Assembly: GCA_020435995.1 (NCBI GenBank)
Contig: JAGQYO010000005.1
Span: 1-64,000 of the forward strand
Source: Flavobacteriales bacterium
GTDB lineage: Bacteria > Bacteroidota > Bacteroidia > Flavobacteriales_G > Salibacteraceae
Reading direction: 5' to 3'
Length of the DNA stretch: 64,000 bases
Shown here: one piece after another, positions 35,663 to 45,785 of the stretch
Layout of the letters: the number at the start of each line of letters is the position of its first letter
Position numbering within the stretch: position 1 is the first letter of the stretch
Made by a program: the position numbers and the translations under genes
Notes under the pieces: model-generated
The model's input: only the letters and a program-made list of their open reading frames with translations
The model's database searches: none
What the model was told of the DNA's origin: nothing

Positions 35663-38623
35663 ATGAATTCCATTTTGTTGCGGGTATTTTTTTTATTGGT
35701 CCTGTGGTTGATTACCCACAACATCCACGCGCAAAGGTTTATATATCAAAATTTTACCACCGAAGATGGACTGCCAAGTTCAGAGTGCTACGATGTAGTT
35801 CAAGACAGCCTTGGATATATTTGGATTGCCACGGACAAAGGAGTGGTAAAATACAATGGCCATGATTTTAAAGTATTTGACGTAGAATCAGGGCTTAAGT
35901 CAAGCACGGTTTTTAGGCTCTTTGCAAAGAACAATAGGATATGGTTTTTTACTTATAACAAGTACTTGCAGTTTATTGAAAATGATTCCATTCACACGCC
36001 AACATATTCGTCTGATTTAAAACAGGCTTTTGACAGTCTCTCGGCAAGTCCAAATTCCTTTTCAGTGAATTCGAATAATGAAATTCTCATCGCGCTTTCT
36101 CAGCCCCAACCATCATCTCAACACCTAATATTTAAAGTATCCCAAGTGGGACTTATTCAATTCATATCATCAGACCCGCATTACAAGGAGTTTATTTTAT
36201 ATAAAGAAGCGGGACATAATGTTTGCTTTGGCACATACAAAGGATGCGATTCAACGCTCATTCCTCTTACTAAATTGAGCATAAAAATAAATGGCAGAGT
36301 TGATACCTTTTTTGTCCGATATAGAAGGAACTATTCCACATTAGCTGGTCAAGCATTTGCTTCGAGCGATGAAAACCAAATAGAACTAATAAGCACGCAA
36401 GATTTAATGTATAGATTTTGGAATAACAAAATTTCAGATTCGTTACCTGTTCCAAATCTTATATCAAATTCAATGTTCAACTTTGATACGAATATTTATG
36501 GTTTAGGCATCCAAGGAAAAGGACTAGGGCTAATAACTGTTTCTGATTCAATAATAACAAATTTTGATACATCAAACTTTGAGTTAAACTCTATTTCTGG
36601 TGGGATGATTGACTCAGAAAATGGTTGCTGGCTCACTTCTCTTCAAAATGGAATATTTTATATTCCAAACAGAAATATTAAACAGTTCACCCTTAAATGG
36701 CTTGATGAGCCGATATTTAAAATCACCAAATCTGAAGGTAAAATATGGGTTTACACTACGAGTGAAAACTTATATGTGATTGACATAAAGCAAAATAACA
36801 TAGTCGCTCAGTACCGGCCAAAAAATATGAGTCTATTAAATTTCTATCAAAACACTTATGAAGGGCAGCATGAGTTAAAAAAAAGACTTCAAGAAAATAA
36901 ATTTACATTAAGGCATGTTACTTCTAAGGGGAGTCAAATGGTAGGTGATTCCACATGGTTTGTCCGAAATCAAGAATTTGGGGTGTATTATAAAGATGAA
37001 ATCATTTTTAGTAGTATAAACCATCTTCAAACTTCCAAGAAATACACATTCCTCTATAAAACGTCCAACAACCTCTATATTGGTACGTTAGAAGGAATCT
37101 TAAAATACGACCTTGATGAAATGTCATTCGATAAGAGTTTTATTCGACTCAACAATTACAGAATAAATGAAATTGAAACATTTGAAAAGAATTTCCTTAT
37201 AGCAACAGGCGGGGGTGGATTGGTATTGATGGATGAACATTTTAATACTATCAAAATTTTTAGTGAAAAAGATGGTCTGTCAAGTAATAATATTGCGAGC
37301 ATCCACAAGGAGTCTGAGGAAGTGTTTTGGTTGGGCACCAATAAAGGATTGACAAGAGTTTTTCTGCCTCTTCAAAATTGGGAGAATAACTTTGAAATTC
37401 AAAAAATCAATAAAACAAATGGTCTATTATCAGATGAGGTTTCAGATGTTAATGTAGCCAATAATATAATTTACGTAGGTACAAAGAAGGGTCTGTGCTT
37501 TTTTAATTACCTAGACATGAAACTTAATGAACAGGAGCCTTCAATACAAATAGAATCGATAGTAGTAAACCGACAATTTAAAAAGTCCAATTCTAATCTA
37601 AGATTATCGCACCTCCAAAATGAAATTCAAATAGAACTCGCTGGCCTCACTTTTAAAGACCCCAAAAACAGAGTTTATAAATACCGCCTCACTACCGATT
37701 CGGATACTTCCAATTGGATTACAATTAATCATGAGCTCATCCAGTTTTCTGAGTTAGCCCCTGGGGCCTACTATTTCGAAGCCAAAGCCGTTAATAACGA
37801 TGGGGTATGGTCTAAAACCCCTGCCACCCTTTCGTTTACAATATCACCGCCTTGGTGGAATTGGTGGCTTCCCATTACCATTTTTTACCTCCTACTTGGC
37901 CTCCTCATTTACATCACTGCGCGATGGCGATTAAGTCAAATCAAAAAAAGAAATGATTTGGAAATCCGCACACGTGAATTAAAGCAAATGGCTCTTACGG
38001 CTCAGCTCAATCCTCATTTCATTTTCAATGCTATGGGGAGTATCCAGAGCCTCATACTTAAAAATAAACTTATTGAAGCGGAGGATTATCTTACTGGACT
38101 AGCCAAGCTAATGAGAACAGTATTAAATAAAACCAACGAACCATTTTCATCCATTGCATCTGAAATTCAAATTGTAACTGACTATGTAAAACTCGAAAAT
38201 CTGAGGTTTTCTGACAGCATAGATTGTCAGTTTACATTGGATAAAAACATAGATCAAGATCGTTTTAAAATTCCAGCCATGCTCATGCAAACCCTCGTAG
38301 AAAATGCCATCATTCATGGCATTCTACCAGCAAAAAAGAAGGGAGCTATTTTCATTCGAATCATTTTAGATTCGACAACAGAGGGTACACTGCTTATCGA
38401 AATTGAAGATAACGGTGTTGGTATCAATTATTCTAAAAAGGCCAGTAAAAAACAAATTTTTAAACACAAATCAGCTGGAATGGATATAGTTCGACAACGT
38501 TTAACCACATATTCAGAGTTATATGACAACCAGTTTTTTATAGAATTTATCGACCTTAGCGAACTAAACAAGGAACAAAGTGGTACGATAGTAAAAATGA
38601 AACTCCCTTATTACGATGAGTAA
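35663..38623 (+). CDS. Second LytS-like propeller sensor kinase
   Basis: A 986-residue paralogue in layout of the 31998 kinase. Signal peptide about 1-23, propeller blades that begin FTTEDGLPSSECYDVVQD and repeat IWIATDKGV-like strands, a Y_Y_Y-type domain, a membrane helix (WWLPITIFYLLLGLLIYIT, about 733-751), then LNPHFIFNAMGSIQ with H785 and an ATPase domain with EDNGVGIN. Sequence similarity to the first kinase is clear at the start and the kinase core but weak in between, so the two probably sense different signals. It overlaps the next gene by eight bases. Confidence 0.93.
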   Translation: MNSILLRVFFLLVLWLITHNIHAQRFIYQNFTTEDGLPSSECYDVVQDSLGYIWIATDKGVVKYNGHDFKVFDVESGLKSSTVFRLFAKNNRIWFFTYNKYLQFIENDSIHTPTYSSDLKQAFDSLSASPNSFSVNSNNEILIALSQPQPSSQHLIFKVSQVGLIQFISSDPHYKEFILYKEAGHNVCFGTYKGCDSTLIPLTKLSIKINGRVDTFFVRYRRNYSTLAGQAFASSDENQIELISTQDLMYRFWNNKISDSLPVPNLISNSMFNFDTNIYGLGIQGKGLGLITVSDSIITNFDTSNFELNSISGGMIDSENGCWLTSLQNGIFYIPNRNIKQFTLKWLDEPIFKITKSEGKIWVYTTSENLYVIDIKQNNIVAQYRPKNMSLLNFYQNTYEGQHELKKRLQENKFTLRHVTSKGSQMVGDSTWFVRNQEFGVYYKDEIIFSSINHLQTSKKYTFLYKTSNNLYIGTLEGILKYDLDEMSFDKSFIRLNNYRINEIETFEKNFLIATGGGGLVLMDEHFNTIKIFSEKDGLSSNNIASIHKESEEVFWLGTNKGLTRVFLPLQNWENNFEIQKINKTNGLLSDEVSDVNVANNIIYVGTKKGLCFFNYLDMKLNEQEPSIQIESIVVNRQFKKSNSNLRLSHLQNEIQIELAGLTFKDPKNRVYKYRLTTDSDTSNWITINHELIQFSELAPGAYYFEAKAVNNDGVWSKTPATLSFTISPPWWNWWLPITIFYLLLGLLIYITARWRLSQIKKRNDLEIRTRELKQMALTAQLNPHFIFNAMGSIQSLILKNKLIEAEDYLTGLAKLMRTVLNKTNEPFSSIASEIQIVTDYVKLENLRFSDSIDCQFTLDKNIDQDRFKIPAMLMQTLVENAIIHGILPAKKKGAIFIRIILDSTTEGTLLIEIEDNGVGINYSKKASKKQIFKHKSAGMDIVRQRLTTYSELYDNQFFIEFIDLSELNKEQSGTIVKMKLPYYDE

Positions 38624-39368
38624 AATATCTGCAGTAATTATTGATGACGAAATCAATGCAATCGACGTAGTGAAAGCCAAACTAGAACGCTATTTTCCTC
38701 ATGTTGAAATTAAAGGAACTTGTAATCAATCAGAATTAGCCATATCATTAATCGCAACTGTGCAGCCAGATTTAGTTTTTATCGATATAGAAATGCCCAC
38801 CCTAAGTGGCTTCGATGTGATCAAAAGTTTTGTGAAAAGAACCTTTGAGGTTGTATTTATCACTGCCTATGACAAATACGCGATTAACGCGTTTAAAGAG
38901 AATGCCCTTGGTTATATCCTCAAACCTATCGACCGTTTGGATTTTATTAAAACCGTTTCAATGGCTTTGGTGAGAATAAACGAAAAGCGCTTTTCTGATA
39001 TCCCAAATTTTGAAAATGATACAAGTAGTGAAGCAAAAAAACTTGCTGTACTCCATAAGGGTGAGTATTTTTTTCTGGGTTGTCACAAGGTGCTCTATTT
39101 TAAGGCAAATGGAAGCTATACACACATTTACACCGAAAAGGACAAATTCCTGATATCCAAAAATTTAAAAACTCTTGAGGCCTTGATTTCAAATTGGAAT
39201 TTTATTAAAATAAATCGTTCATATCTGATAAATCCATCGTTTGTTCAGGGGATAAGTAAAAAATCCGGAGGAGAGGTAATCATGTCTGATGGAACAAACT
39301 TGGTGGTAAGCCAAAATATCAAAGAAAGCGTTTTTGATCAACTTTCGAAAGACATTATTTTCACCTAA
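38616..39368 (+). CDS. LytTR-type response regulator of the second cassette
   Basis: A 250-residue regulator. Receiver motifs IIDDE (8-12), D57 in VFIDIEMPTLSGFD and GYILKPIDR. The C-terminal LytTR domain includes VLYFKANGSYTHIYTEK and FIKINRSYLINPSFV. It overlaps the upstream kinase by eight bases, in contrast to the 53-base gap in the first cassette, and so should be its partner. LytTR-site-like repeats lie just after its stop. Confidence 0.95.
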   Translation: MSKISAVIIDDEINAIDVVKAKLERYFPHVEIKGTCNQSELAISLIATVQPDLVFIDIEMPTLSGFDVIKSFVKRTFEVVFITAYDKYAINAFKENALGYILKPIDRLDFIKTVSMALVRINEKRFSDIPNFENDTSSEAKKLAVLHKGEYFFLGCHKVLYFKANGSYTHIYTEKDKFLISKNLKTLEALISNWNFIKINRSYLINPSFVQGISKKSGGEVIMSDGTNLVVSQNIKESVFDQLSKDIIFT

Positions 39369-39372
39369 TAGA

Positions 39373-39427
39373 TACGTTCGTAAAGATTTTACTGCGTTTC
39401 GTAAAGGTTTTTAGCCTGTTCGTACAT
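39373..39427. promoter_or_regulatory. Candidate LytTR-binding direct repeats
   Basis: TACGTTCGT (39373-39381) fits the published LytTR consensus [TA][AC][CA]GTTN[AG][TG] at every position. The core TTCGTA recurs at 39377, 39398 and 39419, exactly 21 bases apart, which fits the 9-base repeat with 12-base spacer expected for LytTR sites. The second and third copies are weaker. No gene starts nearby on the plus strand, and tadA ends at 39504 on the minus strand, so their target is unclear. Confidence 0.5.
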
Positions 39428-39503
39428 TTTTTAAAAAAAATACAATTCAAGGAATTACCCTTGTAGTACTTTTAACAGTCGCAGGTTATAGGGCCCGGTC
39501 AGC

Positions 39504-39959
39504 CTAAACCTTCCTTTTTTCCTTAAAAAATTTTAATAATAAATCAGAGCATTCGCTCTGCTTTTGACCAAAAGACACCTTGGTTTTTGGATGTAGCAAT
39601 GGCTCGGTAATACTCCGATAACCTCGTTTGGCATCTTCGGCACCAAACACCAACCTGCCCAAATGAGCATGATTTAGAGCGCCAGCACACATTACACAGG
39701 GCTCAAGTGTGACGTACAAAGTACATTCATTTAAATATTTCCCTCCCAAATAGTCCGCGGCTGAAGTTATCGCTTGCATTTCTGCATGTGCCGTTACATC
39801 ATTGAGTCTTTCTGTATAATTATGAGCACGTGCAATCACAGTTCCATTTGCCACCACTATTGCCCCTACCGGCACCTCATCCGCTTCATAAGCCTTTAAA
39901 GCTTCTTCATACGCCAATTTCATGAAGTGCTCATCTTGTTTAGAATCCCGTTCTACCAT
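39504..39959 (-). CDS. tadA: tRNA-specific adenosine deaminase
   Basis: A zinc deaminase converting A34 to inosine in the tRNA-Arg(ACG) anticodon. The zinc and catalytic residues are HAEM and PCVMC (His and Glu of the first, two Cys of the second). The frame is open to an ATG at 39986, but MVERDSKQDEHFMKLAYEEA at 39959 gives 151 residues, close to the family norm, so I use it; the longer start is possible. It is divergent from aspS. No terminator is visible before the LytTR-like repeats. Confidence 0.93.
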   Translation of the reverse strand: MVERDSKQDEHFMKLAYEEALKAYEADEVPVGAIVVANGTVIARAHNYTERLNDVTAHAEMQAITSAADYLGGKYLNECTLYVTLEPCVMCAGALNHAHLGRLVFGAEDAKRGYRSITEPLLHPKTKVSFGQKQSECSDLLLKFFKEKRKV

Positions 39960-40033
39960 AGGTTTCAAAGATATTCTTTCAAACAAATAATTGGCCTTAA
40001 TGCCCTAAATTCGCGAGCCTAAATTCAAAATGA

Positions 40034-41779
40034 ATGTATAGAACAAAAACGTGTGGTGAACTCCGAATAGAAAATGCTGGTGAGCAAGTAACATTGGCCG
40101 GATGGGTCCAAAAAAACCGGGATTTAGGGGGCATGACCTTCATCGATTTAAGAGATCGATTTGGACTTACCCAGCTCGCGTTTAATATGGAAGACCATTC
40201 TGATTTATGTCTTCAAGCTCGTGAGTTAGGTCGCGAATTTGTGGTTCAGGCTGAAGGTAAAGTGGTTGAAAGGCAGAGCAAAAATAAAAATATACCTACG
40301 GGCGAAATTGAAATTGAAGTTTCTAAAATTCAAATTCTTAACGCAGCAGACACACCCCCATTTATAATTGAAGACCAAACAGATGGAGGAGAAGAAATTC
40401 GCATGAAATATCGCTATCTTGATTTGCGAAGGAACCCACTCAAAAATAATATCCTCCTGCGCCATAAGTTGGCAATTGAAATTAGAAACTACCTCAACAA
40501 TCAATTATTTATAGAGGTGGAAACACCTGTGCTTATAAAGTCGACTCCAGAGGGTGCTAGAGATTTCGTTGTTCCATCGCGAATGCACCAAGGTGAATTC
40601 TATGCCCTACCTCAATCCCCTCAAACTTTTAAGCAACTCCTAATGGTTAGTGGTTTTGATAGGTATTTTCAAATAGTGCGATGTTTTCGCGATGAGGATT
40701 TACGCGCTGATCGGCAACCCGAATTCACTCAAATCGACTGCGAAATGTCCTTTGTAGACAGGGATGATGTGCTTCTGACATTTGAAAATATGGTTCGCCA
40801 TTTGTTCAAAAATGTGAAGGGCATCCAACTTCCAACATTTCCTCGGATGACCTACGCCAATGCAATGAAAAATTATGGCAACGACAAACCAGACATTCGG
40901 TTTGAAATGACATTTAAATACCTCAATCATTCATGTAAAGGAAGGGGCTTCGGAATATTTGACCAAGCGGAGAGTGTGATAGGTATTTCAGTTCCGGAAT
41001 GCTCAGAATATTCGAGAAAACAACTTGACGAAATTATTGATTGGGTAAAACGACCTCAAATTGGCGCAAAAGGCTTGGTCTATATTAAATGTAATACTGA
41101 TGGTACATTTAAATCTTCAGTAGATAAATTTTATACACAGGTAGACTTGGGTAAAATCGCCGAACAAGCAGAAGCCAAGGCAGGAGACCTCATTTTTATA
41201 ATGTCTGGAAACACGTCCAGTACCCAAAAACAAATGAGCGAACTGCGTCTTCGAATGGGCCGGGAAACGGGTCTAGCCAAATCTGGTACTTACGCTCCAC
41301 TGTGGGTTGTTGACTTCCCTCTTTTGGAGTGGGATGAAACTACCAATAGGTATCACGCTATGCATCACCCCTTCACTTCTCCGAATGTTCAAGGTGAAAA
41401 TTGGTATAAAGACCCGAAATCTATCTTGGCCAATGCCTATGATATGGTGATCAATGGAGTTGAATTAGGTGGAGGTTCCATTCGTATCCATGACAAAAAA
41501 GTGCAAGCCAAAATGTTTGAACTGCTAGGTTTTTCTGACGAAGAAGCTAAAAAACAATTTGGATTTTTAATGAATGCCTTTGAATATGGCGCCCCTCCTC
41601 ATGGTGGAATCGCCTTTGGGTTCGATAGGTTATGCGCTATGTTTGGCGGTACAGACTCCATAAGAGATTATATAGCTTTCCCAAAAAACAACGCAGGGCG
41701 CGACATGATGATTGAAGCCCCAGATACCATTTCTGGTGAGCAGTTGGTAGAATTGGGTCTGGAAATTAAAAAGCAATAA
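40034..41779 (+). CDS. aspS: Aspartyl-tRNA synthetase
   Basis: A 581-residue class II synthetase of bacterial type. The N-terminal OB-fold anticodon domain starts [10 protein letters not shown]; motif 2 is [18 protein letters not shown]; motif 3 is [11 protein letters not shown] near the C-terminus. The insertion domain is present. A three-codon ATG AAT GTA TAG mini-frame overlaps its start at 40030-40041, probably by chance. Confidence 0.98.
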   Translation: MYRTKTCGELRIENAGEQVTLAGWVQKNRDLGGMTFIDLRDRFGLTQLAFNMEDHSDLCLQARELGREFVVQAEGKVVERQSKNKNIPTGEIEIEVSKIQILNAADTPPFIIEDQTDGGEEIRMKYRYLDLRRNPLKNNILLRHKLAIEIRNYLNNQLFIEVETPVLIKSTPEGARDFVVPSRMHQGEFYALPQSPQTFKQLLMVSGFDRYFQIVRCFRDEDLRADRQPEFTQIDCEMSFVDRDDVLLTFENMVRHLFKNVKGIQLPTFPRMTYANAMKNYGNDKPDIRFEMTFKYLNHSCKGRGFGIFDQAESVIGISVPECSEYSRKQLDEIIDWVKRPQIGAKGLVYIKCNTDGTFKSSVDKFYTQVDLGKIAEQAEAKAGDLIFIMSGNTSSTQKQMSELRLRMGRETGLAKSGTYAPLWVVDFPLLEWDETTNRYHAMHHPFTSPNVQGENWYKDPKSILANAYDMVINGVELGGGSIRIHDKKVQAKMFELLGFSDEEAKKQFGFLMNAFEYGAPPHGGIAFGFDRLCAMFGGTDSIRDYIAFPKNNAGRDMMIEAPDTISGEQLVELGLEIKKQ

Positions 41780-41831
41780 GGTCGACCTATACTGGAAGAA
41801 TTTCTATCTTTAAAGCATCGCACAGTATCAC

Positions 41832-42488
41832 TTGGAAAAGGCAATTAAAGTACTTATAGTAGACGATCATCAGATTATGCTCGATGGCTTAGTTGCTATC
41901 CTGCAAAGCATCCCAAAGGTTGAAATTCTCGGAACTGCAAACAATGGTTTGCTTGCAGTAACTCAAGTGGAAAATGGACTCTCTCCCGATATCATCATTA
42001 TGGATATTGATATGCCTGTAATGAACGGCTTGGATGCCACAAAAAAAATAAAGGAGATTAATCCAAGAATAAAAATTATAACCCTTTCGATGCACCATGA
42101 AAAAGGCGTGATCCAAAGCGCCATTGACTCAGGATCTGATGGGTATATGCTCAAAAACTCAAATCGAGAGGAACTACAAGATGGTTTGGAAACCATATTC
42201 TCGGGAAAAAAATTCTTTTCTACTGATGTAACCTTTGCGCTACTTTCGAATAGCGAAAATATTTCGGTTGACAAGTTGAGTTCGGAACTCAACGACCTAA
42301 CAGAAAGAGAGCTCGATGTTCTTAAAAATATTTGTGAGGGTTTGTCCAATAAGGAAATCGCAGACAAACTCTTCATAAGCCATCGCACTGTAGATTCACA
42401 CCGTACTAATTTGATGCGAAAACTAGACGTGCATAATGTGGCCGGCCTCATTAAAAAAGCCATCAAGAGTGGGTTGTTATCAGATTAG
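41832..42488 (+). CDS. NarL/FixJ-type response regulator (orphan)
   Basis: A 218-residue regulator. Receiver D58 in IIIMDIDMPVMNG, with the KN of YMLKNSNREE in the usual lysine position. The C-terminal LuxR-type HTH is LTERELDVLKNICEGLSNKEIADKLFISHRTVDSHRTNLMRKL. The start is TTG at 41832 (no in-frame ATG nearby). No histidine kinase gene is next to it. It lies before an outer-membrane protein gene, but a promoter separates them. Confidence 0.92.
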   Translation: MEKAIKVLIVDDHQIMLDGLVAILQSIPKVEILGTANNGLLAVTQVENGLSPDIIIMDIDMPVMNGLDATKKIKEINPRIKIITLSMHHEKGVIQSAIDSGSDGYMLKNSNREELQDGLETIFSGKKFFSTDVTFALLSNSENISVDKLSSELNDLTERELDVLKNICEGLSNKEIADKLFISHRTVDSHRTNLMRKLDVHNVAGLIKKAIKSGLLSD

Positions 42489-42523
42489 GGGATTTACCTT
42501 AGAAGAAATCAGATATACCACTG

Positions 42524-42554
42524 TTGATAAATAGGAACTCATGCTTTTAATTTG
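42524..42554 (+). promoter_or_regulatory. Promoter of the outer-membrane protein gene
   Basis: TTG (42524-42526), a 20-base spacer and TTAATTTG (42547-42554), which matches TAnnTTTG at seven of eight positions. It lies about 50 bases before the ATG at 42604. Confidence 0.45.
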
Positions 42555-42603
42555 CTATTCTTAAATAAAATACATTGGTCTTACTAATTCAAAATTTATA
42601 AAA

Positions 42604-43503
42604 ATGATTAAAAGATTATTTACAATAGCGGCGGCTGGATTACTATCGTTTGGTCTTGTAGCACAAGACAACCCTGCATTTAAAAATGGATTTACCCTGA
42701 AATTTGGGCTAGTTCCTGGTGGTAAAAACTTTGGAGATTTGTCAGAATTAAATAGTTTGAATACTCAGGACTACACTACTGCTTATGCAAAGCTTTTGCA
42801 GGATGTGGCTGCTGGCAATCCGATTACTTCTGTGCCTTTGGAGCCTACCTTGTTGGTAAATCAAGAAGCTAGTTTCGGCTATGGCTTTGAATTAGGTACT
42901 ATGTTCTTTCTAAATTCCGTCGATTTTCATGACCAAATTAGACTAGGTATAGATGTTACTTGGTTCGAGATGTATTATTCTTCGATGACGTATGATACTT
43001 ACAAACCTGGAGGATATGGCAGGACTGGAGTTACCAAGTATGGAGAACCTCTAAAAGCTCACAGTATCAGGCCAGGAGCTAAAGTGGGAGTTTCCGTTTC
43101 ATATAGCCCTGTGGAAAAACTTGCCATCGATTTAAGCTTTAGGGTTAACCCAATGCTTAACGTTATGGCCATAATTCCTGGGACTGTTTATGAAGAGAGT
43201 TTCCCTACCACAAATTGGCAAAATGGATCGCCTGCTACTGGAACTTTCAAAGAGGATGTTGGTGCTGCTCAAGTAGGATTTGGAATGAGATTCGTTCCTG
43301 GTTTATATGTTCGATATGCTCCGTTTTTTGTTGGAATTGATATGCCAATGGGCAGTCCAAAATACAATGGTGGATTGGCTACTGCGGTTACTTTAGAGGA
43401 TCCATCTAGCCCACTAAGTATTTCAATAGAACCGAGTGCCGAAATTCATAAATACAAGTCAAAAACAAATGAGTTTAGAATTCTTTTAGGATTCAAATTC
43501 TAG
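42604..43503 (+). CDS. Putative outer-membrane beta-barrel protein
   Basis: A 299-residue protein with a signal peptide (about 1-20, ending GLVAQD). The rest alternates short hydrophobic strands with glycine-rich turns and ends in the aromatic RILLGFKF typical of outer-membrane barrels. I do not recognise a specific family. It has its own promoter and a strong terminator, so it is likely monocistronic and well expressed. The AT-rich leader before its ATG is also usual for Bacteroidota genes with strong translation. Confidence 0.7.
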   Translation: MIKRLFTIAAAGLLSFGLVAQDNPAFKNGFTLKFGLVPGGKNFGDLSELNSLNTQDYTTAYAKLLQDVAAGNPITSVPLEPTLLVNQEASFGYGFELGTMFFLNSVDFHDQIRLGIDVTWFEMYYSSMTYDTYKPGGYGRTGVTKYGEPLKAHSIRPGAKVGVSVSYSPVEKLAIDLSFRVNPMLNVMAIIPGTVYEESFPTTNWQNGSPATGTFKEDVGAAQVGFGMRFVPGLYVRYAPFFVGIDMPMGSPKYNGGLATAVTLEDPSSPLSISIEPSAEIHKYKSKTNEFRILLGFKF

Positions 43504-43522
43504 AATTAGATAAACAATGAAT

Positions 43523-43555
43523 AAAAAAAGGCGACCCTAGGGTCGCCTTTTTTTG
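43523..43555. terminator. Bidirectional intrinsic terminator
   Basis: A near-perfect palindrome GGCGACCCTAGGGTCGCC flanked by an A-run on the left and a T-run on the right. It ends the 42604 gene and the convergent frr gene. Confidence 0.92.
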
Positions 43556-43574
43556 TTTAAATGAAATTAGGATT

Positions 43575-44138
43575 TTACACCGTCATAATATCTTTTTCCT
43601 TTTCCTCAATGAGTTTTTCAACTTTAGCATTGTAGCTATTGGTCAAGGTTTGAATTTCATCCTCAGCGCTTTTTGCAATATCTTCTGCTAGCCCATCATT
43701 TTTTAGCTTCTTGATCTCATCATTTCCATCCTTACGCGCATTTCTAATGGAAACCTTGGCATGCTCACCTTCACTTTTAGACTGTTTTACTAAATCTCTT
43801 CGGCGCTCTTCTGTTAATGCTGGAATGTTTATCATGATGATTTCGCCATTGTTCATAGGAGTAAATCCCAAATTAGCATTGATAATTGCCTTTTCGATGG
43901 GATCCAACATGCCTCGTTCCCAAGGCTGAACAGTAATCATTCTTGCATCAGGAGTATTAACGTTAGACACCTGCTGAATTGGCGTACTTGTACCGTAGTA
44001 GTCTACTCTTACACCATCAAGCATTCCAGGAGTGGCCTTACCTGCACGTATTTTTAGCAGTTCTTTTTTTAAATGGCTAATCGCTTCATTCATGGCGTCC
44101 TTTGTAATGTCGAACACCATTTCTAACTCATCTTCCAT
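43575..44138 (-). CDS. frr: Ribosome recycling factor
   Basis: A 187-residue cytosolic factor that splits post-termination ribosomes with EF-G. The helical bundle sequence is conserved: LKKELLKIRAGKATPGMLDGV (22-42), TVQPWERGMLDPIEKAI, and the C-terminal helices. It lies 12 bases after pyrH on the same strand, so they form a unit. Confidence 0.97.
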   Translation of the reverse strand: MEDELEMVFDITKDAMNEAISHLKKELLKIRAGKATPGMLDGVRVDYYGTSTPIQQVSNVNTPDARMITVQPWERGMLDPIEKAIINANLGFTPMNNGEIIMINIPALTEERRRDLVKQSKSEGEHAKVSIRNARKDGNDEIKKLKNDGLAEDIAKSAEDEIQTLTNSYNAKVEKLIEEKEKDIMTV

Positions 44139-44150
44139 AATTGTATCGTC

Positions 44151-44858
44151 TTATACTTTTACCAATGTTCCAATTTCTTCACCCAAAATTACTTTAGTTA
44201 GGTTTCCCGGCTTGTTCATATCAAAAACTATGATGGGCAAATTGTTTTCCTGACAAAGGGTAAAAGCTGTCATGTCCATCACATTCAAGCCTTTTGAAAT
44301 CACATCGGCAAACGACAAAGTATCGTATTTTATGGCTGAATTGTCCTTTTCGGGATCTGCTGTATATATTCCATCCACCCTTGTACCCTTTAAAATGATG
44401 TCAGCATCAATTTCGATGGCTCTCAGCGATGCTGCTGTGTCGGTTGTAAAATATGGATTTCCAGTGCCAGCGCCAAAAATAACAACGCGTCCTTTTTCCA
44501 AGTGCCGAACGGCTCTTCTCCTAATAAATGGCTCTGCTATTTGCTCCATTTTTATAGCCGACATTAACCTTGAGTACAAGCCTACTCCCTCTAATGCTGA
44601 TTGCAAGGCCATGGAATTAATCATCGTAGACAACATTCCCATATAATCACCTTGTACCCGATCAATCGTATTGTTATCCGATTGAACCCCTCTAAAAATA
44701 TTTCCTCCACCGATAACTATGGCCATTTCTAACCCTTGATCGACAATCGATTTTATTTCCTTGGCGTATATGTGCAGCCTGCTGTGATCGATTCCAAAGT
44801 CTTTTTCACCCATCAGGGCCTCACCGCTTAATTTTAATAAAACTCTTTTGTATTTCAT
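44151..44858 (-). CDS. pyrH: Uridylate kinase
   Basis: A 235-residue amino-acid-kinase-fold enzyme phosphorylating UMP. Conserved [10 protein letters not shown] (7-16), the [11 protein letters not shown] loop, and the later [13 protein letters not shown] are all present. A terminator separates it from tsf, so pyrH-frr is probably a separate transcript from rplM-tsf. Confidence 0.97.
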   Translation of the reverse strand: MKYKRVLLKLSGEALMGEKDFGIDHSRLHIYAKEIKSIVDQGLEMAIVIGGGNIFRGVQSDNNTIDRVQGDYMGMLSTMINSMALQSALEGVGLYSRLMSAIKMEQIAEPFIRRRAVRHLEKGRVVIFGAGTGNPYFTTDTAASLRAIEIDADIILKGTRVDGIYTADPEKDNSAIKYDTLSFADVISKGLNVMDMTAFTLCQENNLPIIVFDMNKPGNLTKVILGEEIGTLVKV

Positions 44859-44892
44859 GATTTACTTTGAGGTGTGAAAATTAGGACAAAAA

Positions 44893-44919
44893 AAAGAGAG
44901 AATGAATCATTCTCTCTTT
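44893..44919. terminator. Terminator between tsf and pyrH
   Basis: Stem AGAGAGAATGA (44895-44905) and TCATTCTCTCT (44907-44917) around one base, with a run of Ts on the minus strand (plus-strand As at 44888-44895). It should stop most tsf transcription before pyrH. Confidence 0.85.
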
Positions 44920-44936
44920 AGTGTTTTAAGCCAGTA

Positions 44937-45755
44937 TTAGCTCAACGAAATCAGCTTAAAGCTAGATACCTTAAGGTCCTTATCAACCTCCTTCAGATAC
45001 TGCTCAACAGATTTCTTGTTGTCTTTAATGAATTCTTGCTTCATTAAAGTTTTTTCTTTGAAAAACTTGTTCAATCGTCCATAAGCAATTTTCTCAGCCA
45101 TTTCCGCAGGTTTACCTTCTTGGATGGCTAAATCTTTGCCTATTTCTAACTCCTTTTGTTTCATTTCTTCTGACACGCCAGATTCATCAATCGAAACAGG
45201 AGCCATAGCGGCAATTTGCATCGCTAATTCTCGAGCTACTTCTGCATTTACAACGTTCATACCTACGAGAGCTGCAGTTCTATTTCCAGGGTGATTATAA
45301 GCAACCACACAAGCATCTTTAATCACGCCGTATTCAGAAACTTCTAGCTTTTCTCCAATCTTTCCCATTTGATCTTGGATAGCATCAGCTACAGTACGAT
45401 CACCTAAAGGAAGTGTGTTTAATTCTTGAACTGTTGAAGGAAGCTTAGAAAGTGCAACATCAGCAATGCTGTTTACAAAATCAACGAACAAATCATTTTT
45501 TGCAACAAAGTCAGTTTCACAGTTTAAAACTAAATTGATTCCTGACTTACCATCAGCGCTAGTTTTAGCGATAACGTAACCTTCCGAAGCCTCATTATCT
45601 CCACGCTTTGCAGCGATCTTTTGCCCTTTTTTTCTTAATATTTCAATTGCCTTATCGAAATCTCCATCAGATTCCACTAATGCATTTTTGCAGTCCATCA
45701 AACCCAAACCGGTTTGTTTTCTTAGGTTATTTACTTCCGCTGCAGTTATAGCCAT
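44937..45755 (-). CDS. tsf: Elongation factor Ts
   Basis: A 272-residue nucleotide-exchange factor for EF-Tu. The N-terminal UBA-like domain with LRKQTGLGLMDCKNAL (11-26) and the later core NCETDFVAKND are conserved. It follows rpsB by 30 bases, the standard gene order. Confidence 0.97.
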   Translation of the reverse strand: MAITAAEVNNLRKQTGLGLMDCKNALVESDGDFDKAIEILRKKGQKIAAKRGDNEASEGYVIAKTSADGKSGINLVLNCETDFVAKNDLFVDFVNSIADVALSKLPSTVQELNTLPLGDRTVADAIQDQMGKIGEKLEVSEYGVIKDACVVAYNHPGNRTAALVGMNVVNAEVARELAMQIAAMAPVSIDESGVSEEMKQKELEIGKDLAIQEGKPAEMAEKIAYGRLNKFFKEKTLMKQEFIKDNKKSVEQYLKEVDKDLKVSSFKLISLS

Positions 45756-45785
45756 TTTCAGAATTATCTTAAATAATTAATAATC

